Source of the DNA: JAJFUG01 sp964473155
GTDB lineage: Bacteria; Gemmatimonadota; Glassbacteria; GWA2-58-10
Reading direction: 5' to 3'
Assembly (NCBI GenBank): GCA_964473155.1
Contig: CAYYNT010000064.1
Location: 1 to 27,194, forward strand
DNA: 27,194 bases
Of this stretch, positions 14,709 through 23,628 are shown piece by piece; position 1 is the stretch's first letter, and every line of letters begins with the position of its first letter. Below the pieces are notes generated by a model. That model was given only the letters and a program-made list of their open reading frames with translations. It was not told the origin of the DNA and searched no databases. A program made the translations under genes and the position numbers.

Positions 14709-16406
14709 ATGCGCCCGACATCCGCGATTCTTTCATGCCTGCCGTTGGCATTATCCTTCCTTATCTCCTGCAACAAACCCGCAGCGGACAGACCGGATTT
14801 CGATATCCTTCTGCGCGGGGGCCGTCTGGCGGATGGCAGCGGGACGCCGATGGTCCGCGCGGATGTGGGGGTGCGTGACGGGCTGATAGCGGCCGTGGGT
14901 GATCTCTCCAACAAGAGCGCCATAAAGGTGATCGAGGCAGGCGGACTGGTCGTGGCTCCGGGCGTGATAGACATACACACGCATTCGGATTACAGCCTTC
15001 TGGTGGATGGCGGCGCGCGGAGCGCGGTGACCCAGGGAGTGACCACTGTCATTCTGGGCGAGGCCACCTCCGCCGGACCGGTCAACCCGGCTGACCTGCC
15101 ATCCATGAGGATCGAAAGCCCGCTTTACGGCGTCAAAGCCGACTGGTCCGGACTGGGCGAGTATCTTGCGCGTCTCGAATCCGCTGGGACCGCGGTCAAT
15201 GTGGGATCGTTCGCCGGCTCGCTGACAGTGCGTCGTTTCGTGATGGGCGAAACCAACCGCGCAGCCACGCCGGATGAACTGAATCGTATGCAGGCCGAGG
15301 TTGTCCGGGCGATGGAGGAAGGCGCGTTAGGAGTGGCCTCCGCCCTGCTTGGCAGCCCGCTGACTACAGAGGAATTGGCAGTGATGGCCCGCGCCGCGGC
15401 TGAACACGGTGGAATCTACGCCACGCACATACGGGACGAAGGCAGCCGCATTTTCGAGGCCCTTGACGAGGCATTCGAGATCGGGCGGCGCTCCGGCGCG
15501 GCGGTGGACGTGCTGCATCTTAAAGTGGCCGAGCGCAGCCTGTGGGGAAAGATGGACAGCGTTCTGGCGTGTTTCGAACGGGCGCGCGCCGAGGGTCTTC
15601 AGGTCACGGCCAACATGTACCCGTACATCGCCGGTCAGAACGACCTGGGTTCGCTGATCCCCCCCGAGGGTTGGGAGGGTGGACGGGAAAAGCTTCTGGA
15701 ACGTCTGCGCGACCCCGGCTGGAGGGGAAAATTCCGTGCGAGCCTTTACGCCGGGGGACGGCCCGACTGGTACAACCACTACACATCCAGCGAGGGCTGG
15801 AAGAGCATGTTGGTGGTCTCGACCAGGAACCCGCGCAACTCCAGCCTTGCAGGCCAGACCATGGACCGCGTGATTGCTGAACGCGGCGGAGAACCTTCCG
15901 ATGTTTTATTTGATCTTCTGATAGAGGAAGATGGATCGGTGCCGACCATCTTTTTCCTGATGAGCGAGCAGGATGTCGCCGCAGCGATGCGTTCGCCGCT
16001 CGTTTCGTTCGGATCGGACGGCGTCGCCGTGCGGCCGGATGGGGTGTTAGGAGAGGGCAGGCCGCATCCGCGCTGGTACGGGACATTCCCGCGGGTGCTC
16101 GGACATTATGTCCGCGAACTTGGAGTGCTGACGTTTGAAACGGCAATACTCAAAATGACCTGGATGAACGCCTCAAAGCTGGGCCTGCATGATCGCGGTC
16201 TTGTCGTTCCGGGTTTCGCCGCCGACCTGATGGTGTTCGACCCGGAGCGCATAATCGACCGGGCGGATTTCAGCAATCCACACCGCTATTCCGAGGGAGT
16301 GATGTATGTCCTGGTCAACGGCGAACTGGTGATCGAGGCAGGTGAACATACCGGAGCAAAGCCGGGACACGTGCTTTACGGACCGGGGAGAAATAGGCCG
16401 GACTGA
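14709..16406 (+). CDS. D-aminoacylase-type amidohydrolase lipoprotein
   Basis: This 565-residue member of the amidohydrolase superfamily resembles N-acyl-D-amino-acid deacylases, which cut N-acyl-D-amino acids to fatty or acetic acid plus D-amino acid. Metal ligands are visible: HTHSD with His90 and His92, ATHIRDEG with His240, LHLK with His270, and FGSDG for the catalytic Asp. Where characterised D-aminoacylases have GNCG with a metal-bridging Cys, this protein reads GEATSAGP (Glu118), so metal binding or substrate may differ. The first 20 residues are hydrophobic and end in FLISC, a good lipobox, so the enzyme is probably a surface or periplasmic lipoprotein. GGGGAG precedes the start. With ridA 54 bp upstream it forms a likely D-amino acid or N-acyl amine scavenging unit. 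A dipeptidase-like role is an alternative. Confidence 0.88.
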   Translation: MRPTSAILSCLPLALSFLISCNKPAADRPDFDILLRGGRLADGSGTPMVRADVGVRDGLIAAVGDLSNKSAIKVIEAGGLVVAPGVIDIHTHSDYSLLVDGGARSAVTQGVTTVILGEATSAGPVNPADLPSMRIESPLYGVKADWSGLGEYLARLESAGTAVNVGSFAGSLTVRRFVMGETNRAATPDELNRMQAEVVRAMEEGALGVASALLGSPLTTEELAVMARAAAEHGGIYATHIRDEGSRIFEALDEAFEIGRRSGAAVDVLHLKVAERSLWGKMDSVLACFERARAEGLQVTANMYPYIAGQNDLGSLIPPEGWEGGREKLLERLRDPGWRGKFRASLYAGGRPDWYNHYTSSEGWKSMLVVSTRNPRNSSLAGQTMDRVIAERGGEPSDVLFDLLIEEDGSVPTIFFLMSEQDVAAAMRSPLVSFGSDGVAVRPDGVLGEGRPHPRWYGTFPRVLGHYVRELGVLTFETAILKMTWMNASKLGLHDRGLVVPGFAADLMVFDPERIIDRADFSNPHRYSEGVMYVLVNGELVIEAGEHTGAKPGHVLYGPGRNRPD

Positions 16407-16411
16407 ATCAG

Positions 16412-17953
16412 CTATGTTGCGCTTCCGGTATCTTCTTTTTTACTCTGTTCAGCCTTCCCGGCAGCTTCGTTCTCCGGCAACTTGTTGAACATCTTGGAGA
16501 GGCTGTCGTTGAAAGGTGCGTCGTTGTCCTCTGTGGCGTTCGCATTCTGCGCGCCTTCCTTTTTGGCTCCGCCATTGCCGTCCGGTTTGGATTCTTTCGC
16601 CGCCTCCGCATGCTCTCCGGCCTTGTCCGCTGGCTTGTCCTTGGGAGGGCCAGCAGTCAACTGTATCGAAGGCACAGATGTCGCTTTTGGCTGCTTACCG
16701 GAGGTTTCATCCTTGATCTCGTCGTAGTACTCGTTATAAAAATCCATCAGTTTCGGAGTCAGAAGCTTGCAGCGGTGGTAATCGTTGGGAGCGAGTTCTC
16801 CAAGCTTGACAATCAGCTTGACAGCCCGCACAGACAACTCTATCCATCTACACGACGTCACCCGCTTGCGGCAGACAAACAGGGTCGGGCTGCGGAAACC
16901 GGTCAACGGGTAAGGCGTGGCCGCCTCGTAGGGGCATTCTGAAAGCAGGCGGTCCATCTCGGAATAGAAATCAAAAATATCTTTCAGGTTAAGGCTCAGA
17001 GTGAGCGCCTGTACGGCTTTGTCATTCATCTGGTGTTCAAAGGCTTTTACATTCATTCGATCAACCACCCGGCGCGGCTCATCCGGCTCACCGAACAATC
17101 CGCCCTCACGCCTCAGGAAATACTCGACCGCAATCAGTAAGTTGGCGCAAACAGACTTAAAATCCTCACCCCGGATAATATCACGTTTGCCTATCTGATA
17201 CCCGTACAGAGCTTCCAAAGTAAATTTAAACTCTTCATTGTCTGAAACCTGTTCCAGCTTTTTCAAACCCTTAAGGACAAGACTCCAGTACATCTGGTTG
17301 CGTTCCTGGTCCGGCAGTTCAGCCAACACCTCCAGATTCATCGTAGCCCCATAATTATGGACAAGAGCGGCGCTGAACATTGGGACAACCTTCTCCCGCT
17401 CACTGCCGAACAGTTCTCTCAGAATCGGTGTCCGGGTCAGAGCGAGTGCCAGTATTGCCGAATTAAACGCCTGGTCCATGAAGGAGACGGATTTTTTCAG
17501 TTTCGAGTGGTCACAGCAGAAACGCATCTGCTGTAAGGTCAGCACAAGATCGGTGGAAGAGAGGGCCAGATCAGCCACGGATGTGAGGTCCGCGCTCACC
17601 AGGGAGACAAGGTCACGGAACATCCTGGTTTTCATCCGCCGGTCAAGCAGGAGCATCAGACGCTCCATTATTTCCTGGCGGAATTTTGCGATGAGCTTGT
17701 CACTGCGCTGCAGACGGAAAGAGAAGTTGGTCTTGGGATTGGCCTCGCGCATACTGAGGAGGCGCTTGAATTTTTCGTGGGTAAGCTCCGAATCCTTGGA
17801 AAGGACAATAGCGCCCTTCTCGAGCCTCAGGTTCTCGGCAAGGACTATTCCCTCCAGAAAAACAGTCGTGTTGATCGGATGAAAACGTGAAAACAATGCC
17901 ATCAGGTCAAGATTGGCAACCTCTATGACATCCTTGTCGAACGTAAAAGCCAT
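16412..17953 (-). CDS. Degenerate HD-GYP-like protein with disordered C-terminal tail
   Basis: This 513-residue cytoplasmic protein has an all-helical body over residues 85-410. By eye it follows the HD-GYP plan but lacks the catalytic residues. The HDIG position reads AALVHNYG (His199-Asn200), and the later region has LEALYGYQIGKRDIIRGEDF where active proteins have the HHE and GYP motifs. PYPLTGFRSPTLFVCR (about 347-361) resembles the C-terminal part of this family. Residues about 415-513 are low-complexity, rich in Lys, Glu, Ala and Asn, and probably disordered. If the match is right, the protein would be a non-catalytic signalling or binding protein related to cyclic-di-GMP phosphodiesterases. 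Its stop lies only 5 bp from that of the D-aminoacylase gene on the other strand, leaving no space for a terminator between them. Confidence 0.6.
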   Translation of the reverse strand: MAFTFDKDVIEVANLDLMALFSRFHPINTTVFLEGIVLAENLRLEKGAIVLSKDSELTHEKFKRLLSMREANPKTNFSFRLQRSDKLIAKFRQEIMERLMLLLDRRMKTRMFRDLVSLVSADLTSVADLALSSTDLVLTLQQMRFCCDHSKLKKSVSFMDQAFNSAILALALTRTPILRELFGSEREKVVPMFSAALVHNYGATMNLEVLAELPDQERNQMYWSLVLKGLKKLEQVSDNEEFKFTLEALYGYQIGKRDIIRGEDFKSVCANLLIAVEYFLRREGGLFGEPDEPRRVVDRMNVKAFEHQMNDKAVQALTLSLNLKDIFDFYSEMDRLLSECPYEAATPYPLTGFRSPTLFVCRKRVTSCRWIELSVRAVKLIVKLGELAPNDYHRCKLLTPKLMDFYNEYYDEIKDETSGKQPKATSVPSIQLTAGPPKDKPADKAGEHAEAAKESKPDGNGGAKKEGAQNANATEDNDAPFNDSLSKMFNKLPENEAAGKAEQSKKEDTGSAT

Positions 17954-18080
17954 CTCTCGTTATCCATTATCGTAGATAAACTGCTGCGCACCCGTTAAAA
18001 GATCGATTCTTAATACGGCAACACTATTCACGATTCAAGTTTTCCACGAATTATTGTCCTATCTGTTTAAGGTTTTAAAT

Positions 18081-18086
18081 ATTATA
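18081..18086 (-). promoter_or_regulatory. Possible -10 box upstream of the HD-GYP-like gene
   Basis: A perfect TATAAT lies on the minus strand at 18086-18081 within an AT-rich stretch, about 128 bp upstream of the ATG at 17953. No convincing -35 box accompanies it, so the assignment is weak. The rest of 17954-18114 shows no gene. Confidence 0.3.
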
Positions 18087-18114
18087 AGATCAAACCAGAA
18101 TAGCAAGTCTTGTC

Positions 18115-19416
18115 TCAGCGTCCTCCTTCAACCGCACCGAGACGCGCTGCAAGCCAATCCACCGATCTATCGAACCAGCCCTGCGGAGTAGCATGGGCAT
18201 ACCATGGATGACAATCTATCTCCTTCGGCCCTTTGAGGCTGTTATAAGCGGCGAAGACAGTCGTGGGGCAACAGTGCGGATCGATAAAGCCCACTGCGAT
18301 CAGGGTGGGCGCGGTGATAAAACCCGCGTTCAGAGCGGCGTCGAAATAACCGCAGGTTCGGGCCGTTCTTTCCCTTTCGGCATACTGGAAGATATTGGGC
18401 CAGCCCGAGGGCCGGCCGAAAAACCGTCCCGTATGGTCGCACATGGCTGGGACGCTGGCCACGACAGCCTTAATCCTGGAATCCAGCCCGGCGGTAAGAA
18501 GGCTGAGCGCGCCGCCCTGACTGCCGCCCGCAATCCCTATCCGGCTGCTGTCTACATCCGGCCTCGAACAGAGGTAGTCCAGGGCGCGGATCGCACCCAT
18601 CACGGCCCGGCGGTAATAGAAGCGGTAAGGATCATCCGCGCCGAATCCGCGGTAGGAATCCAGGGCGCCATCGGCCAGAAAACGGTAATACTCCGGCTCC
18701 CGCCCAAGTTCAAGACCGTGTATCTCAATAGTCAAAACAATCATACCTTCACGGGCCAGCGCGGTTCGCGGCTCGGGATCGTAAACTCCGGCATACGGCA
18801 CGTATAGCACTGCCGGGAACGGCCCCTTCCCAGGCGGGACAGTCAGCCAGCCGCTTATCCGGGTCCCGTCATTGACCGCCAGGCTGACCTTGAAACGCCG
18901 CGCGCCCGGAAGCTCTTTCTGCTCCGTCTCTTCAACCTTCGGGTCCATCGGGACCCGCAGCAGTTCAGCCCGCCCGTTCTTCCAGAAACGCTCGAAATCC
19001 GGGGGAAGGACATTTGTCGGCCGGATGGCGTAGGGATCGAAACCGCAGCCGCAGGCAACCTGCAAGGTGTCCGTCTCCGAAACCAGAGTCAGGTCCAGGC
19101 GCAGGAATCCCGGGCTTTCGAGGCTTCCGGCCAGTTTTATCCGTCCGCCGCGGGTTGCGACAGCACCCTTTGCTATCTCTGCAGCGCCATCGAGACTGAA
19201 CCTGTACTCCAGCCGCATTTCTCCAGTATTTCCCGCGGGAGCAGCAACAAGAATATCGTAATGCGCGCTGTCCCCGAGCTGGTAAATGTGGTCCGGATGG
19301 TCGGCTCGCACCTCCAGCCGCAATCCATTGCGGCCCTCGGCCACCTGGGCCGGAACCTGTGAAATGGCAAGACACAAAAGGGATATCAGGAAGAAAGGCA
19401 AATGAGTTTTTCGCAT
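18115..19416 (-). CDS. Exported CE7/AXE1-like carbohydrate esterase, second of a tandem pair
   Basis: This 433-residue protein has a signal peptide (residues 1-23, ending VPAQ), an N-terminal beta domain (about 30-120) and an alpha/beta-hydrolase domain of the acetyl xylan esterase (AXE1, CE7) type. The catalytic triad is readable: Ser299 in GGSQGG, Asp379 in GFIDP and His408 in YAHATP. VLPPDFERFWK and RALDYLCSRPDVDSSRIGI are further family landmarks. Such enzymes remove acetyl groups from xylo-oligosaccharides or other acylated sugars. It starts 3 bp after the stop of its paralog. The context of its catalytic His (YAHA) differs from the GHS of the paralog, so the pair may have divided substrates. 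Confidence 0.85.
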   Translation of the reverse strand: MRKTHLPFFLISLLCLAISQVPAQVAEGRNGLRLEVRADHPDHIYQLGDSAHYDILVAAPAGNTGEMRLEYRFSLDGAAEIAKGAVATRGGRIKLAGSLESPGFLRLDLTLVSETDTLQVACGCGFDPYAIRPTNVLPPDFERFWKNGRAELLRVPMDPKVEETEQKELPGARRFKVSLAVNDGTRISGWLTVPPGKGPFPAVLYVPYAGVYDPEPRTALAREGMIVLTIEIHGLELGREPEYYRFLADGALDSYRGFGADDPYRFYYRRAVMGAIRALDYLCSRPDVDSSRIGIAGGSQGGALSLLTAGLDSRIKAVVASVPAMCDHTGRFFGRPSGWPNIFQYAERERTARTCGYFDAALNAGFITAPTLIAVGFIDPHCCPTTVFAAYNSLKGPKEIDCHPWYAHATPQGWFDRSVDWLAARLGAVEGGR

Positions 19417-19419
19417 GCC

Positions 19420-20724
19420 TCAATTCCCTCCCCTGGCAGCCTTGCTTTCATTGAGACGGTCGAGCAGCCAGGCGACGGCTTTTTTCTGCCAGCCCTCACC
19501 GAACGAGTGTCCCATATCCGGGTAGTTGTCGATAATCTTCGGTCCTTTCAGGTTGTTGTATGCGGCGTAGACCGAAGTGGGAGAACATGTCCCGTCGATG
19601 AATCCCACCGCCACCCGCGCGGGGGCGGTGATGAACCCTGCGTTCAGGGCCGCGTCATAGTAGGCGCTGGTGCGGCGCACGCAATCGCGGCTGTCGGCGC
19701 GCAGCATCCGCGGCCATCCCGAGGGCCGTCCGTAAAGGCTTCCGGTATGGTCGCACATGGCCGGGACATTGGCGGCCAGCGCTTTGATCCGCATGTCCAG
19801 GCCGGCGGTCAGAAGGCTGAGCGCGCCGCCCTGGCTCGATCCGGCAATCGCCAGACGGGTGCTGTCCACATCCGGCCGCGAGGCCAGGTAGTCGATTGCC
19901 CGGATGCAGCCCAGAATCACCCGGCGGTAGTAGAACTGGTAAGGGTCATCGCAGCCGAACAACTGGTATCCGGCCAGAACTCCGTTACCAAGTCCATCGT
20001 AATAGCTTCTCTCGCGGTCCTGCGGGATGCCGTGGACATCGATGGCCAGGGTGATAAACCCGGCGTTGACAAAATCCCTCCAGGGCCGCATGACCCCGAC
20101 CCCGGCCCCCGGCACGATCAGCACGGCCGGGAACGGACCCTGCCCCTGAGGCACGGCTATCCGCCCGTAAACCCTCGCTCCGTTTATATTCGCCAGGCTG
20201 ACCAGATAATTCGCCGCGACGGTGATCAAGGTATCGGCTACCGGAGTCACCTGCGGATCGATCGGCGTGCGGCCAAGCTGAGCCCGGGCATCGCGCCAGA
20301 AACGCTCGAAATCCTGCGGCAGTATATTTGTCGGCCGGATGGCCCGGGGGTCGAAACCGCAGGCCGTGGTTTTGCGCACCGTATCCGCCCCTGAGACCGC
20401 AGTCAGTTCGAGACGCAGAAAGCCGGGATGATCCAGCGCGTCTTTCAGAACAGCCTTGCCGTCACGAGCCTCGATATCTCCCTCGGAAAGCGTCCGCTCT
20501 CCATCCTCGCTGAGACGGTACGCGATGGCAAGCGGAGCCTTTTTTCCGGAGAGGCGCTTGACCTCGATCGTGAACACGGCGCTGTCGCCCAGATTGTACA
20601 GATAGTCGGCATGATCCGGCTTTGCGCTGATTTCGAGCGGAGCGGATTTTTCGGCAGCCCTGACAGTGGTGTTAACACCAAGGACTACCAGACATGCAAA
20701 CAGAAGGGTAGAGAAACGTTTCAT
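19420..20724 (-). CDS. Exported CE7/AXE1-like carbohydrate esterase, first of a tandem pair
   Basis: This 434-residue paralog of the following gene has the same plan: a signal peptide (residues 1-24, ending VRAA), a beta domain with the shared segment HPGFLRLELTAVSGADT, and an AXE1-type hydrolase domain. The triad is Ser297 (AGSSQGG), Asp377 (GFIDG) and His406 (MGHSF). AIRPTNILPQDFERFW and YRRVILGCIRAIDYLASRP are nearly identical in both copies. GGAGG lies six bases before the ATG. The role is probably deacetylation of plant-type polysaccharide or other acylated glycans outside the cytoplasm. The N-terminal beta domain is not part of minimal CE7 enzymes and may bind carbohydrate, which is inference. 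Confidence 0.86.
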   Translation of the reverse strand: MKRFSTLLFACLVVLGVNTTVRAAEKSAPLEISAKPDHADYLYNLGDSAVFTIEVKRLSGKKAPLAIAYRLSEDGERTLSEGDIEARDGKAVLKDALDHPGFLRLELTAVSGADTVRKTTACGFDPRAIRPTNILPQDFERFWRDARAQLGRTPIDPQVTPVADTLITVAANYLVSLANINGARVYGRIAVPQGQGPFPAVLIVPGAGVGVMRPWRDFVNAGFITLAIDVHGIPQDRERSYYDGLGNGVLAGYQLFGCDDPYQFYYRRVILGCIRAIDYLASRPDVDSTRLAIAGSSQGGALSLLTAGLDMRIKALAANVPAMCDHTGSLYGRPSGWPRMLRADSRDCVRRTSAYYDAALNAGFITAPARVAVGFIDGTCSPTSVYAAYNNLKGPKIIDNYPDMGHSFGEGWQKKAVAWLLDRLNESKAARGGN

Positions 20725-20859
20725 CGCCAGCCTCCAGTCTTTGAAAGTATAGAAAGTAAAGAAATATCTCTCCGATATTTATGCTTACAGATATTCCTCA
20801 CAATGACAATCATTTTTTCTCAGCCCAAAATGCAGCCCGAGGATCCAGACGAAAGATAG

Positions 20860-22626
20860 TCAATCCGCTGGGAGAACCACCAGACGCGCTCCATCGCGGC
20901 TTTCCAGGCGGAATCCCTGGAACGTGACATGCCCGCTGCTGTCGGCCAAGCCGATAAAGTTCATCTTTTCCGAGCCATCAGCCCCACGCTCGATCAGCCG
21001 GACACGCGCTCCAGGAGTGACCCGGAATCGCTGCACCCGCCGAAGAGTTATATCAACGCTCAGAGGGAACGGCTGACCGGCTCCAGCAAAGCTGACCGTG
21101 GCCTCGAACCGCTCCGGCTGATCCAGAATATCGCTCCACTCCAGCCCGTAATTCAGGAAACCGAGAGAATCTCCCTTAACCGGGTCGCCATCACCCGGAT
21201 CGCCGTTTTGAGAGGCGCGGCTGAACGCGAGATAAGCTCGATCGCGAGGAAGAACGCTGGCCAGCCAGAGCGGGTCATGCCATTTGCGGAACCAGGGATC
21301 GGGGTCGCTCATGCAGGTGGCATGATCACGGTTGTCCCAGGCTACAACACAGCCCGCGCGGGTGCTGTCCAACATGCGGTAGTAGCGCGGATTCGGCTGC
21401 CAGGGTATGGACATATCCTGGCGGGCATTGCTGATAACGATAAACGGAAGGTCCATCCCGCATCCGGCCGCCTCTGATAAGACAGTGCGCGAATCCATGC
21501 GCTGCCGAAGGCTGGGGTTGTCGTTGCAGGGACGGTCCAACGGGCCGCAGAACGCGGTGAGGCGTTTCTCGCTTCCGCCCCACTCCGGCCCGAAATACCC
21601 GACCAGAGGGACATCCGAAACCACGGCGCAGAACAGTTCGGGATGCCTAAGGCCCCAGGAAAGCCCTCCGCAGCCTCCCATGGAGCCGCCCTCCAGCACC
21701 ATGCGGGTGGAGTCCGGGCGGAAATAGCTCCTCGCCCAGGAGAGAAGCCAGAGGTTGCGCCGCTCGGTATAGTTGACCGCTGTACCAATTGCCATGGAAT
21801 CACGGTCGAATATGCGGTCGCTGTAGCCGTACCAGAAAGTGTCTATGGCCGGGGAGAAATGGTCCCGGCTGTCCCAGCTCTCGGACAGAGTTCGTCCGAC
21901 CCAAGTGCGGTCAGTGGGCGTGAGCTGGAGATGTCTGTCCGTTATAATGGCGTGGAACTTGAACGGCAGGCCCTCGCGCCAGCCGGTCTCGGGCCCGCCG
22001 AAAGCGAGCCAGCTCACTTTTTCGCGTCCACCCCGTCCATGAAGGCTCATCACCGCGGGCAGTCCGGTTGCAGAGCCGGGGACGGGTTTGTCTCCAGGAG
22101 CACCCAGCCAGATCGGCTGTATCGGCTGGCATTTCTGATCCACAGGCTGAGCGAGCGAATTTATACCAATTTTAAGGCGGGTGTCCTCGCTGCCGTTGAC
22201 AGTCATGGTCACGGCGTAGAACGCCCGCCGTGGCTCCCCCGGCCCGACAGTGTGCACGAACAGCCCGTCCTGCGGATCAAGAGGCTCGCCGCCCTCGCGG
22301 ATCAGAAAGCCCGACGGAGTGTATGCGCCCGAGGAATCTTTCTCGAAATATGTGGCCGGGTCGTTCCACCAGTCGCGGGCCGAGTGCGCCTCCACGCGGC
22401 GGACAAGGCAGCGCGCAGCAGTGAGACTTTTTATTGGCCGGTCGCTGAGATAGACATTGAACGTGCCGCCATGATTGCCCGAGGGCTCATTCCAGGTCAG
22501 GAAAACCTGGCCGTGACGGAACTCGGCGCTCAAACCTTGTACCGGGACCTGAACTGCAAAGGCAACTGGTGTCAGGGTAATCAAGCTGGAAAGAAACAGG
22601 AATAACAGTAAACGGGCAGCTTGCAT
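20860..22626 (-). CDS. Exported alpha/beta-hydrolase (esterase) with flanking beta domains
   Basis: This 588-residue protein starts with a clear signal peptide (cleavage after about PVAFA). An N-terminal fibronectin type III-like region follows (VQGLSAEFRHGQVFLTWNEP through FYAVTMTV). The central alpha/beta-hydrolase has LPAVMSLHGRGG, nucleophile Ser315 in GGSMGG, Asp404 in NARQD and His435 in RDHAT. The C-terminal about 100 residues are beta-rich. I chose the ATG at 22626 because GAGG lies seven bases upstream; the in-frame ATG at 22644 has no such site. It resembles exported esterases of the PHB depolymerase or feruloyl esterase type found in plant biomass degraders; the substrate is not defined. 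It is transcribed in the same direction as the two CE7-like genes, 135 bp away, so it may lead that group. Confidence 0.78.
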   Translation of the reverse strand: MQAARLLLFLFLSSLITLTPVAFAVQVPVQGLSAEFRHGQVFLTWNEPSGNHGGTFNVYLSDRPIKSLTAARCLVRRVEAHSARDWWNDPATYFEKDSSGAYTPSGFLIREGGEPLDPQDGLFVHTVGPGEPRRAFYAVTMTVNGSEDTRLKIGINSLAQPVDQKCQPIQPIWLGAPGDKPVPGSATGLPAVMSLHGRGGREKVSWLAFGGPETGWREGLPFKFHAIITDRHLQLTPTDRTWVGRTLSESWDSRDHFSPAIDTFWYGYSDRIFDRDSMAIGTAVNYTERRNLWLLSWARSYFRPDSTRMVLEGGSMGGCGGLSWGLRHPELFCAVVSDVPLVGYFGPEWGGSEKRLTAFCGPLDRPCNDNPSLRQRMDSRTVLSEAAGCGMDLPFIVISNARQDMSIPWQPNPRYYRMLDSTRAGCVVAWDNRDHATCMSDPDPWFRKWHDPLWLASVLPRDRAYLAFSRASQNGDPGDGDPVKGDSLGFLNYGLEWSDILDQPERFEATVSFAGAGQPFPLSVDITLRRVQRFRVTPGARVRLIERGADGSEKMNFIGLADSSGHVTFQGFRLESRDGARLVVLPAD

Positions 22627-22713
22627 TGTCGGCCTCGGGATCATGTTCTGGTTGGAAGGATTGTTAATAATACATTCCTGAGGCGAAGGTGAAAACGATT
22701 TTAAATTCTTGCA

Positions 22714-22926
22714 TCAGGAATCATCCGGCTTGTATTCGAGAATATCGCCAGGCTGGCATTCAAGGATTTCGCAGATGGCCTCCAGGGTGGAGAAACGTAC
22801 GGCGCGGGCCTTGCCGGTCTTGAGAACGGACAGGTTGGCGATAGTTATGCCGATCCGCTCGGCCAGCTCGGTCAGGCTCATTTTCCTGCGGACAAGCATC
22901 AGGTCGAGATTTACGATTATGGGCAT
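22714..22926 (-). CDS. XRE-family transcriptional regulator (YozG type)
   Basis: This 70-residue protein is a single Cro/C1-type helix-turn-helix. It opens with IIVNLDLMLVRRKMSLTELAERIGIT, and the recognition helix is ANLSVLKTGKARAVRF. It ends with LEAICEILECQPGDILEY, the form of small regulators that pair with DUF2975 membrane proteins. It starts 8 bp after the stop of that partner and is translated from a GAGG in the overlap region. It probably represses or tunes its own operon. The direct repeats around the operon's -35 box at 23614-23642 are candidate sites. Confidence 0.92.
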   Translation of the reverse strand: MPIIVNLDLMLVRRKMSLTELAERIGITIANLSVLKTGKARAVRFSTLEAICEILECQPGDILEYKPDDS

Positions 22927-22934
22927 GGCGCGCC

Positions 22935-23555
22935 TCAGACAGTCAGGTCGTGTTCCTGCTGCAGGTCAACCCCGGCCTGGAAGATACGGGCGAGCAGCAG
23001 GAGAACCAGGCCAAGGAACAATGAGTGAAAATCGATGGATGGAAAGAAAATCAAATCAGCGCCATCCGGTATTGGAATCTTGTGTTTCAGGAAAAATGAG
23101 ATGGTGGTCGTGAGTACAGCATCCATAACCGTGCAAAGTAAAACCAGAATCCCAACCTGCTTGATAAGCACCGGACTGCGTAAACTGAAAGGTTGTCCGC
23201 TCTCCACAACTTTTATCAAGGATAGAAGCCGTGTAATAATCAGAAAACTAATAACCAACTCGACTATTGCGATTGGCCAGCCTAAATAGAATATCCAGGA
23301 TGCATTGCCAATCACCTCCGGGGTATAGCCGTAGATTTTCACTGAACCGGGAGCCAGGTTCGGCATAAATTGGAATAAATCAGTATACTGTATTCTTAAT
23401 CCGTCCACCCGAAGTAGATAAGCTCCTCTGGCCCAAATCAGGTTTCCTATGAAAGAAATCGGCATTATTATCAGACCAATCAGCAATACAATCCAAGCGG
23501 CTCGAACCATGAAAGACAGGGCTTTCGGCACTCGCACTGGGCGTTCCTCATTCAT
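22935..23555 (-). CDS. DUF2975 membrane protein
   Basis: This 206-residue protein has four hydrophobic segments (about 17-40, 85-112, 128-150 and 175-195) and the family's C-terminal signature LLLLARIFQAGVDLQQEHDLTV. DUF2975 proteins almost always sit next to a small XRE regulator, as here. Their role is not established, though a membrane sensor that controls the regulator is the usual proposal. GGAGG at 23562-23566 precedes the ATG, and a good vegetative promoter lies at 23600-23628. The gene is moderately AT-rich compared with its neighbours. Confidence 0.9.
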   Translation of the reverse strand: MNEERPVRVPKALSFMVRAAWIVLLIGLIIMPISFIGNLIWARGAYLLRVDGLRIQYTDLFQFMPNLAPGSVKIYGYTPEVIGNASWIFYLGWPIAIVELVISFLIITRLLSLIKVVESGQPFSLRSPVLIKQVGILVLLCTVMDAVLTTTISFFLKHKIPIPDGADLIFFPSIDFHSLFLGLVLLLLARIFQAGVDLQQEHDLTV

Positions 23556-23599
23556 CAGCGGCCTCCATTAGTTGTGGTTTTGAGATGAAAGGGTACTCA

Positions 23600-23628
23600 A
23601 TCTTACAGCTATTTTTATCGTCTGTCAA
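23600..23628 (-). promoter_or_regulatory. Promoter of the DUF2975-XRE operon
   Basis: Read on the minus strand, a perfect TTGACA (23628-23623) is followed after 17 bases by TAAGAT (23605-23600). The start site would be near 23593, about 38 bases before the ATG. Two direct copies of TTTATCGT (plus-strand sense, 23614-23621 and 23635-23642) lie 21 bp apart on either side of the -35 box, as expected for a repressor that binds one face of the DNA. Confidence 0.6.

Noticed and set aside
22714..22926. XRE regulator as a sign of a prophage or toxin-antitoxin locus
   Set aside because: Its partner is a DUF2975 membrane protein, a standard chromosomal pair. No phage or toxin genes are nearby.
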